The notes under the pieces: generated by a model
What the model saw: only the letters and a program-made list of their open reading frames with translations
Database searches by the model: none
What the model was told of the DNA's origin: nothing
Assembly: GCA_003645915.1 (NCBI GenBank)
Contig: QNDG01000027.1
Span: 1-8,829, forward strand
Length of the DNA stretch: 8,829 nt
Source of the DNA: Candidatus Zhuqueibacterota bacterium
GTDB lineage: Bacteria; Zhuqueibacterota; QNDG01
Direction: 5' to 3'
Position numbers and translations under genes: made by a program
Part shown: one piece after another, positions 1 to 5,964 of the stretch
Layout: each line of letters starts with the position of its first letter
How positions within the stretch are numbered: the stretch's first letter is position 1

Positions 1-1674
1 ATAAATGGAGTAGGACTGCTGTACAGGCAGGCATATTTTACACAGCAAATATCAAATGAGGGAGCTCAGCAGTCTTTCTATCAGAATAATAAATTTTCCG
101 ACATGCCATTACAAAAAGTAGTTGATAAGAATAATAGTCAAATAGTTGTAAAAATTAATATTGACAGCGGAATCTATGCAAGAGTATGGAAAGCACAGGT
201 CGGAAGGACAGAGCTGCTTTTACTTGATACGGATTTTGAAATGAACAATAACAAAAACAGGGCCATTACACAGAGGCTGTACGTTGCAGACAGGGACATG
301 AGACTTCTGCAGGAGATTGTTATTGGGATTGGGGGAGTGAAAGCGCTGAGAGAGATTGGTTATAGAATTAGTAAATGGCATATTAATGAAGGACACAGTG
401 CGCTATTAAATCTTGAAAGGATGATTGAAAAAATCAATCAAGGCTATTCATTTGACGAAGCTTTGAATAAAATAAGATCAAGTACGGTTTTTACAACCCA
501 CACTCCTGTGCCCGCAGGAAATGAAATCTTCCCGAAGGAAAGTATATGGAAGTTTTTGGGAAATTATTGCAAAGAATCGGGAATTGATCTTTTAAAGATA
601 ATTGAACTGGCTGATGTTCAGGGAGCAGAGAATTCGTCCATGTTTAATATGACAGCATTTGCATTGAGGACATCTGGTTTTTCAAACGGAGTAAGCAGAC
701 TGCATATGAATGTATCAAAAAAGATGTGGAAAACTATCTGGCCGGAAAGAGATGAAAGCGATGTCCCCATATATCAGGTTACAAATGGTGTTCATGCAGA
801 TACCTGGCTTTCTTTTAACATCAAGAATTTATTTGATAAATATTTGGGATATGGATGGAGAGAGCATTTGACAAACAGAGATTACTGGGTTCAAAATATT
901 GACAAAATACCGGATGAAGAATTATGGAAAATACATATTGATCTTAAAAAAGAGCTGATAACTTTAATACAAGAAAATATGATTAAGAGAAAAATAAGAA
1001 ACAGAGGAATTGAAACACTTGAAGAAGATGAAACAGCCTTTCTGAAAAAAGATGTTTTATTTATAGGATTTGCAAGAAGATTTGCAGCATATAAAAGAGC
1101 AGGTCTGATTTTTAAAGACAGAGACAGACTCAAGAAAATATTAACAGACACAGATAAACCGGTTGTAATTATTTTCTCAGGAAAAGCTCATCCTGCTGAT
1201 GAAGAAGGAAAAGAATTGATCAGACAAATTCACAATGTATCGAAAGAGGATGGGTTTAAAGGGCGCATTATCTTTGTTGAGGATTATAATATCGGATTGG
1301 CAAGAAAAATAGTATCAGGTGTTGATGTATGGTTAAACAATCCTGTTAAACCTCATGAAGCAAGCGGAACAAGCGGAATGAAAGCAGGTATAAATGGTGT
1401 GATTAACTTTAGTATTCTTGACGGTTGGTGGAATGAAGGGTATAACGGAGAGAACGGATGGGCTATAGAAGATAATGATAAATCAGATGATTCAGAGTCT
1501 CTTTATAAAATATTGGAGAAAGAAATTATCCCGAACTTTTATAAAAGAGATGAGAAGAACATACCAACTGATTGGATTGATATTATGAAGAAGTCAATAT
1601 CAACTATTCTACCTGAATTTAATTCTGAAACTATGCTGGTCAATTACATAAATAAAATGTATCATATGAGTTAA
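1..1674 (+). CDS. glgP: Alpha-glucan (glycogen/maltodextrin) phosphorylase, GT35 family, 5'-truncated
   Basis: The reading frame is already open at base 1 and the first codons read like the family's 'GVGLLYRQAYF' segment, so the gene starts outside the window and the ATG at 103 is internal. 557 residues are present; perhaps 150-250 N-terminal residues are missing. The enzyme uses phosphate to release glucose-1-phosphate from the non-reducing end of alpha-1,4-glucans in the cytoplasm, with pyridoxal phosphate as cofactor. Visible family motifs, in window residue numbers: WHINEGHSA (126-134), TTHTPVPAGNE (165-175), TNGVHADTW (261-269), FARRFAAYKRAG (around 356-368, phosphate/cofactor-site Arg and Lys) and EASGTSGMK (453-461), whose K461 (codon 1381-1383) is the expected PLP-linked lysine, followed by LDGWWNEGY. 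This is the compact bacterial/archaeal 'alpha-glucan family phosphorylase' type, not the E. coli MalP/GlgP type. It lies 188 bp upstream of the regulator with no clear terminator between them. It may serve the downstream sugar-uptake genes or general glycogen turnover. Confidence 0.93.
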   Translation: MNGVGLLYRQAYFTQQISNEGAQQSFYQNNKFSDMPLQKVVDKNNSQIVVKINIDSGIYARVWKAQVGRTELLLLDTDFEMNNNKNRAITQRLYVADRDMRLLQEIVIGIGGVKALREIGYRISKWHINEGHSALLNLERMIEKINQGYSFDEALNKIRSSTVFTTHTPVPAGNEIFPKESIWKFLGNYCKESGIDLLKIIELADVQGAENSSMFNMTAFALRTSGFSNGVSRLHMNVSKKMWKTIWPERDESDVPIYQVTNGVHADTWLSFNIKNLFDKYLGYGWREHLTNRDYWVQNIDKIPDEELWKIHIDLKKELITLIQENMIKRKIRNRGIETLEEDETAFLKKDVLFIGFARRFAAYKRAGLIFKDRDRLKKILTDTDKPVVIIFSGKAHPADEEGKELIRQIHNVSKEDGFKGRIIFVEDYNIGLARKIVSGVDVWLNNPVKPHEASGTSGMKAGINGVINFSILDGWWNEGYNGENGWAIEDNDKSDDSESLYKILEKEIIPNFYKRDEKNIPTDWIDIMKKSISTILPEFNSETMLVNYINKMYHMS

Positions 1675-1755
1675 AAGAAAGTAAAAAAACAGATTTTTAA
1701 AAAAAATTAAAAAAATACTTGACAAAAACAATAATTATTCAGTTATTGTATATAT
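1675..1755 (+). promoter_or_regulatory. Probable promoter of the lacI-receptor operon
   Basis: After the phosphorylase stop codon the DNA is strongly A/T biased, with runs of A at 1684-1689, 1699-1707 and 1710-1715 that could act as an UP element. A perfect TTGACA lies at 1719-1724. The -10 box is not clear: TATTGT at 1744-1749 has a 19-nt spacer, and TATATA at 1749-1754 would need 24 nt. The first operator begins only 2 bp after this segment, so a bound repressor would block polymerase here. FCB bacteria can use non-E. coli promoter consensus sequences, so the exact start point is uncertain. No stem-loop followed by a T-run is visible after the phosphorylase gene, so readthrough from it is possible. 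Confidence 0.45.
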
Positions 1756-1756
1756 C

Positions 1757-1770
1757 TGGAAGGGCTTCCA
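1757..1770. promoter_or_regulatory. LacI-family operator O1 (TGGAAGGGCTTCCA)
   Basis: This 14-bp inverted repeat has perfect TGGAAG/CTTCCA half-sites around a central GG. It differs by one base from O2 at 1814-1827, at the seventh position, so it lacks the symmetrical central CG typical of LacI-family operators. It lies just downstream of the likely promoter and would act as a roadblock or promoter-overlapping site. The expected ligand is the regulator encoded at 1863-2867, because both sites lie immediately upstream of that gene and no other copy was noticed in the window. Confidence 0.85.
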
Positions 1771-1808
1771 ATAAAATAAATATTTAAACGACTGTGAGTT
1801 ATTTTATT
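1770..1808. repeat. Inverted repeat between the two operators
   Basis: AATAAAATAA (1770-1779) and its exact reverse complement TTATTTTATT (1799-1808) are separated by 19 nt. The arms lie inside the two operators. Because each operator is nearly its own reverse complement, O1 plus the left arm is also complementary to the right arm plus O2, apart from a 5-nt bulge at 1809-1813 and one mismatch. If transcription starts upstream of O1, the leader RNA could fold into one long stem. The same symmetry could also simply be an A/T spacer for DNA looping. Confidence 0.6.
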
Positions 1809-1813
1809 TAACG

Positions 1814-1827
1814 TGGAAGCGCTTCCA
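1814..1827. promoter_or_regulatory. LacI-family operator O2 (TGGAAGCGCTTCCA)
   Basis: This is a perfect 14-bp palindrome with the central CG where LacI-family hinge helices insert a leucine. It lies 35 bp before the regulator's TTG start codon. The centre-to-centre distance to O1 is 57 bp, about 5.4 helical turns, so a tetramer or two dimers could bend the intervening A/T-rich DNA. The site also fits the Gram-positive cre pattern TGNAANCGNTTNCA, but its position points to local autoregulation. It is the more symmetrical and probably the stronger of the two sites. Confidence 0.9.
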
Positions 1828-1850
1828 GATTAACTAAACAATTTTCTTTC

Positions 1851-1865
1851 GGAGATTGTGTTTTG
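1851..1865 (+). promoter_or_regulatory. Ribosome binding site and TTG start of the regulator
   Basis: GGAG at 1851-1854 stands 8 nt before TTG at 1863-1865. Translation from this TTG gives the canonical LacI N-terminus (M-G-V-T-I-Y-D-V-A-K). No in-frame ATG or GTG lies at a suitable distance, and any internal start would remove the helix-turn-helix. The weak start codon may keep repressor levels low. Confidence 0.8.
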
Positions 1866-2867
1866 GGCGTAACAATATACGATGTTGCCAAAATAGCTGG
1901 TGTAGGCCTTGGTACTGTGTCAAGAGTGCTGAATAATAGCGATCACATTTCACCTGAAACACGAAAAAAAGTTCTTGACGCAATCGAAAAACTTAATTAC
2001 AAGCCTCATGCATTTGCACGCGGACTTGCCAAACAGAAGACAAATATATTATCCATAATAGTTCCTTTCTTTACAGGTTATTTTTACATTGAACTTTTAA
2101 AAGGAATTCAGAAACCAATTACTAAATTTGAATACGATCTTGTACTTTATAATGTTGAGAAGAATAACCGCTTAAACAGTGTACTTGATAAGGTGTTAAA
2201 CGGCAAGCTGGTTGACGGTGTAATATTAATCTCAATGTCTTTATCTGATGAATATGCTATAGAGTTCAACAGGCAAAATCTTCCGATTGTACTTGTAGAT
2301 TCTTATCATCCTGGAGTTGATTCTTTTTTTATCGAAAATAAAAAGGGTGCGTACATTGCAACAAAGCATTTAATTGACCTCGGACATAAACGGGTTGGAA
2401 TGATAGACGCACAATTAAAGAGCACTCCTGCAAAAATACGACTTGAGGGTTATAAAGCGGCGCTTAAAGACAGAGGGATTACTTTTGACAGTAAGTATCT
2501 TGTGATTAGTGATTCTGATGAAAAAAGTGATGGCTTCAGCAGGGAAGCAGGTTATAGCGCAATGAAAAGGCTTTTAATGTTGGGAGAGGATAGACCTACG
2601 GCTGTGTTTATTTCAAGTGATATACAGGCAGTTGGAGCAATGAAAGCTATCCGTGAAGAAAAATTAACAATTCCTGATGATATCGCAATAATTGGATTTG
2701 ATGATATAGAATTTTCGGAAGCCATAGGATTGAGTACTATGAGACAGCCAATGTTTGAGATGGGTGAAATGGCAGTAGATATTTTATTAAAAAGGATATC
2801 AGGCCAAATATCCAGTCTGTTTCATAAAAAATACATACCGGAGCTTATAATTCGTGAGACCTGCTGA
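1863..2867 (+). CDS. LacI/GalR-family transcriptional regulator
   Basis: A 334-residue cytoplasmic repressor of normal family length. Residues 3-25 form the helix-turn-helix (VTIYDVAKIAG, then TVSRVLNN at 18-25). The hinge helix YKPHAFARGLA spans 46-56, with L55 as the expected minor-groove leucine. Residues from about 60 to 330 form the periplasmic-binding-protein-like sensor domain, with the usual landmarks HLIDLGHKRVG, RLEGYKAAL, FISSDIQAVGAMKA, IPDDIAIIGFDD and the closing LSTMRQP. Such proteins bind as dimers to short palindromes and respond to a sugar or sugar phosphate. The residues at 15-17 are G-L-G where many relatives have Ser-x-x, in the specificity-setting recognition helix. Two operators lie 35 and 92 bp upstream of the start codon, so it probably represses itself and the genes behind it. 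The ligand cannot be read from the sequence; the neighbours suggest an oligosaccharide. It ends with TGA at 2865-2867. Confidence 0.95.
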   Translation: MGVTIYDVAKIAGVGLGTVSRVLNNSDHISPETRKKVLDAIEKLNYKPHAFARGLAKQKTNILSIIVPFFTGYFYIELLKGIQKPITKFEYDLVLYNVEKNNRLNSVLDKVLNGKLVDGVILISMSLSDEYAIEFNRQNLPIVLVDSYHPGVDSFFIENKKGAYIATKHLIDLGHKRVGMIDAQLKSTPAKIRLEGYKAALKDRGITFDSKYLVISDSDEKSDGFSREAGYSAMKRLLMLGEDRPTAVFISSDIQAVGAMKAIREEKLTIPDDIAIIGFDDIEFSEAIGLSTMRQPMFEMGEMAVDILLKRISGQISSLFHKKYIPELIIRETC

Positions 2868-2916
2868 CGTGAAAATTTTCTGAAAATATTACTGCACTAA
2901 ACAGGGGTAATAACAA
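2868..2916 (+). promoter_or_regulatory. Short intergenic gap with receptor ribosome binding site
   Basis: The 49-bp gap contains AGGGG at 2903-2907, 9 nt before the receptor ATG at 2917. It has no operator copy and no terminator, which supports co-transcription of regulator and receptor. A 10-bp palindrome (GAAAATTTTC, 2871-2880) is present but too A/T rich to interpret. Confidence 0.6.
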
Positions 2917-5900
2917 ATGGAAAAAAGATATACTTTGTTTTTTTCATCCCTTCTTTCTGTACTGATCATTTTACTATCTGCATCTGATTCAATTGCCGGA
3001 ACAACAGGTAAAATAAGAGGAAAAATTATTGATGGAACTACTGGAGAGCCCCTTATAGGGGCAAATATTATATTGGAGAATACATATATTGGCGCTGCTT
3101 CGAATCTAAAGGGAGAGTACACAATTATTAATGTTCCTCCTGGGATTTATACAATACGAGCCACTATGATGGGATACAGGTCTCTCAAAATACAAAATGT
3201 GAGGGTCTCAGTTGACCTGACTACAACAATAAATATTTCTCTTGAACCTACTGTTGTAGAGACCGGTGAAAGTGTGACTATTGTTGCAAAGAGAGAAATG
3301 GTAGTAAAAGATTTAACAGCTTCTACAGCTGTTGTTGATGCAGGTGCAATGAGATCTCTTCCCATATCCGAAGTTTCTGAAGCAATTCAGCTTCAGGCAG
3401 GAATTGTACGTGATGCCGGCGGAGGCCTTCATGTACGGGGCGGCAGGAGCGGAGAAGTGAGTTATTGGATTGACGGGGTTCCTGTAACAGATGTGTATGA
3501 CGGCAGTTCTGTTGTTGAAGTGAATAAGGATATGGTTCAGGAGCTTCAGGTTGTCAGTGGAGCTTTTAATGCTGAGTACGGACAGGCAATGTCAGGTATT
3601 GTAAATATTACTACAAAGCAGGGGAATAATGATTTCGGCGGTTCGTTTACTTCTTATATGGGAGATCATCTAACCAACCATGAATCGGTATTTATGGGTA
3701 TTGATGATATTAATCCTTTTGCTCTGAAAAATATTGAAGCAAGTATTCACGGCCCAATTGTCAAAGATAAGGTTTTCTTTTATGTAAATGCACGTTCCTA
3801 CAGTACTGACGGATGGCTTTATGGTAAACGCAGTTATAATCCGGGTTCAGCAACAATTGCTCTGCAAGGCATAAATGGTAACTGGCTGGAAGAGAATGCT
3901 CCTGATTATTTTGCTGCCAGCAAAATAACTGATCCTGACAATAACCTCCGCGGATTTCAATATATCTTAGGTACTAACAAACTAATCGATTCTCTTGTTA
4001 CATGGCAGATGCTGCCTGATTCAAAAAGAAGCATTCCTGACAGCTTCTACACTTATTATAATTTACTGAGAAATAATCATGCAAACGGAAAAGGAGACGG
4101 AGCATATGTTCCGATGAACTGGAATAAAAAGTTTTACACACAGGCAAAATTGATCTATAAAATTACTCCTTCTTTGCAATTGACATATAATTTTATTTAT
4201 GATAATGTACAATACAATGATTACGAGAGAGATTTTCTGCTAAATCCAGACGGAGCTACAAACAAATATCGTCTTGGCGCAACACATATTATGCAGTTAA
4301 CACACACAATTAGCAAAAGAACATTTTACAAGATAGCTTTTTCTCATTATACTAAAGGTTTTAAGCGCTATCTTTACGAGGATATGCATGATCAGCGGTA
4401 TGTTCATCCTGACCTTTCTTTACAGCAGGCTTATTCTTTTAAGACAGGTGGTACATCGAATATACATTTTGAGAGAGAGACAGCAACCTCTGTTCTAAAA
4501 AGCGATCTTACAAGCCAAATCACTCATACCCATCAGATAAAAGCAGGTATGGAATACAGGGAGTACAGAGTTTCACAAGAAGATATTTCTCTCAGGCCTT
4601 CTGTTAATCAGTCACAGATAAATCTTATTTTTGATAATCCGTTTATACAAACACGTGTAATGCAGGATAGTACGATTTATACCAGCAGGTACACTCATTA
4701 CCCCAAGGCACTATCAGCATATATCCAGGATAAGATGGAATTTAAATATATGATTGTAAATATAGGTGTAAGATTTGACTATTTCTCACCTGACGGAGTT
4801 GTACTTAATGATGAGAGCGACCCAACTATAACAAATCCGATACGTGCTGAGAATCGTTATCATGATTGGGGAAGCGACGGTATTCCTAACACTCATGATG
4901 CAGACGGAACCGAAGGTAACGGAATATGGGATGCAGGAGAACCTGCTGTAACAATTGAAGAACGGGAACAGTACTGGTATCGTAAGGCAACAAGTAAGTT
5001 CCAGGTAAGTCCCCGTATAGGTTTTTCATTCCCAATTACCGAAGGAGGAGTAATCCATTTCTCTTACGGCCATTTTTTCCAGATACCAAGGTTTGAGTTG
5101 TTGTACCAGAATCCGGATTTTGAACTCGGATCGGGAACAGGCAATGTGGGAATAATCGGAAATGCAGACCTTGAACCGGAGCAGACTATCAGCGGAGAGA
5201 TAGGACTTCAGCAGATGTTAAGTGAAGACATATCTTTGTCGCTAACCGGTTATTTCCGTGATGTGAGGAACCTGACTGGAACCAGGGCTCAGGAGATAGT
5301 ACTTTTCGGAGGCGCTGCAAAGTACAGTAAATTCATCAACAGTGATTTCGGATTTATCAGAGGTATTGTTGTTGCTCTTGATAAAAGATTCTCAAATAAT
5401 TTCAGCGCTTCTATTGATTACACAATGCAGATTGCCAAGGGAACTAATTCGGATCCGGATCAGGCACGAAATGCTCTTGCAGGAGGAACCCTTCCTGAAG
5501 TTCAGCTTACTCCGTTAAACTGGGATCAAAAGCATACTGTTAATGCATCTTTTTCGTACAGGCATAAAGACTGGGGTTTCAGTCTTCTGGGGCAGTGGGG
5601 AAGCGGATTGCCCTACACACCAAGAGCTTCCACTGACATATCAACTCTTCTTACAAACAGTCAGAGGAAACCAGGAACGTATAATGTTGACCTCAGGGCC
5701 TATAGGGATTTTAAAGTCGGTCCGGGGAAGTTAACTCTTTTTATGAAGGTCTTTAATCTGTTTGATACTTTAAATGAGATAAATGTGTACAATGATACAG
5801 GTCGTGCAGGATTCACTACTGATGAATTGAGAGCATTATCAACCAATCCTCCGGAATTTATAAACTCTCTGAATCAATGGTTTACAAATGCATCATTCTA

Positions 5901-5946
5901 CTCTCAGCCAAGAAGGGTTGAGATAGGGTTTACCTATTCTTTTTAG
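2917..5946 (+). CDS. TonB-dependent outer-membrane receptor with carboxypeptidase-regulatory-like N-domain
   Basis: A 1009-residue outer-membrane active transporter, SusC-like in general plan. Residues 1-27 form a signal peptide (Lys/Arg at 3-4, hydrophobic 7-20, likely cut after A27). Residues about 31-111 form a carboxypeptidase-D regulatory-like beta-sandwich (GKIIDGTTGEPLIGANI, then GEYTIINVPPGIYTI). A possible TonB box is ESVTIVA (118-124). The plug spans about 129-240, with LHVRGGRSGE, WIDGVPVTDVY, VVSGAFNAEYGQAMSGIVNI and TTKQG. The rest is a beta-barrel ending in the sequence IGFTYSF with a C-terminal Phe, as expected for BAM-dependent folding. An Asp/Gly-rich insert at 650-676 lies between two predicted barrel strands, hence probably in an extracellular loop, and recurs in the next gene. 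The import substrate is unknown; a LacI regulator upstream and a glucan phosphorylase nearby favour an oligosaccharide over iron or vitamin B12. The next gene starts 15 bp later. Confidence 0.93.
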   Translation: MEKRYTLFFSSLLSVLIILLSASDSIAGTTGKIRGKIIDGTTGEPLIGANIILENTYIGAASNLKGEYTIINVPPGIYTIRATMMGYRSLKIQNVRVSVDLTTTINISLEPTVVETGESVTIVAKREMVVKDLTASTAVVDAGAMRSLPISEVSEAIQLQAGIVRDAGGGLHVRGGRSGEVSYWIDGVPVTDVYDGSSVVEVNKDMVQELQVVSGAFNAEYGQAMSGIVNITTKQGNNDFGGSFTSYMGDHLTNHESVFMGIDDINPFALKNIEASIHGPIVKDKVFFYVNARSYSTDGWLYGKRSYNPGSATIALQGINGNWLEENAPDYFAASKITDPDNNLRGFQYILGTNKLIDSLVTWQMLPDSKRSIPDSFYTYYNLLRNNHANGKGDGAYVPMNWNKKFYTQAKLIYKITPSLQLTYNFIYDNVQYNDYERDFLLNPDGATNKYRLGATHIMQLTHTISKRTFYKIAFSHYTKGFKRYLYEDMHDQRYVHPDLSLQQAYSFKTGGTSNIHFERETATSVLKSDLTSQITHTHQIKAGMEYREYRVSQEDISLRPSVNQSQINLIFDNPFIQTRVMQDSTIYTSRYTHYPKALSAYIQDKMEFKYMIVNIGVRFDYFSPDGVVLNDESDPTITNPIRAENRYHDWGSDGIPNTHDADGTEGNGIWDAGEPAVTIEEREQYWYRKATSKFQVSPRIGFSFPITEGGVIHFSYGHFFQIPRFELLYQNPDFELGSGTGNVGIIGNADLEPEQTISGEIGLQQMLSEDISLSLTGYFRDVRNLTGTRAQEIVLFGGAAKYSKFINSDFGFIRGIVVALDKRFSNNFSASIDYTMQIAKGTNSDPDQARNALAGGTLPEVQLTPLNWDQKHTVNASFSYRHKDWGFSLLGQWGSGLPYTPRASTDISTLLTNSQRKPGTYNVDLRAYRDFKVGPGKLTLFMKVFNLFDTLNEINVYNDTGRAGFTTDELRALSTNPPEFINSLNQWFTNASFYSQPRRVEIGFTYSF
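4864..4944 (+). other. Asp/Gly-rich calcium-type module inside the receptor (residues 650-676)
   Basis: The 27 residues begin DWGSDGIPN and end DAGEP, with Asp/Gly/Asn-rich DADGTEGNG in the middle. They lie between predicted strands MIVNIGVRFDYF and KFQVSPRIGFSF, so most likely in a surface loop of the barrel. The segment aligns without gaps to 8533-8613 in the next gene at 19 of 27 residues. Regularly spaced Asp/Asn suggests metal (probably calcium) binding by analogy with thrombospondin-type-3 and EF-hand-like loops; binding is inferred, not shown. Confidence 0.75.
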
Positions 5947-5949
5947 TAC

Positions 5950-5964
5950 GGAGTTTTTATAATG
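5950..5964 (+). promoter_or_regulatory. Ribosome binding site deciding the start of the large secreted protein
   Basis: GGAG at 5950-5953 is 8 nt upstream of ATG 5962-5964, only 15 bp after the receptor stop codon. The protein that follows begins with a clear signal peptide, which confirms this start. The tight spacing implies the same transcript as the receptor. Confidence 0.85.

Noticed and set aside
103..105. ATG as the true start of the phosphorylase
   Set aside because: The same frame is open back to base 1 and encodes recognisable family sequence (GVGLLYRQAYF), so this Met is internal and the gene is cut by the window edge.
1675..1720. Intrinsic terminator after the phosphorylase
   Set aside because: The region is A/T rich with T- and A-runs but has no G/C-containing stem before a T-run.
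1814..1827. Catabolite-responsive element for a global CcpA
   Set aside because: The site fits the cre pattern, but a LacI-family gene starts 35 bp downstream, a second similar site lies beside it, and the receptor shows a Gram-negative envelope where CcpA/HPr-Ser control is not expected.
2871..2880. GAAAATTTTC palindrome as an operator for the receptor
   Set aside because: Ten bases of A/T-dominated symmetry arise easily by chance and bear no resemblance to the TGGAAG operators.
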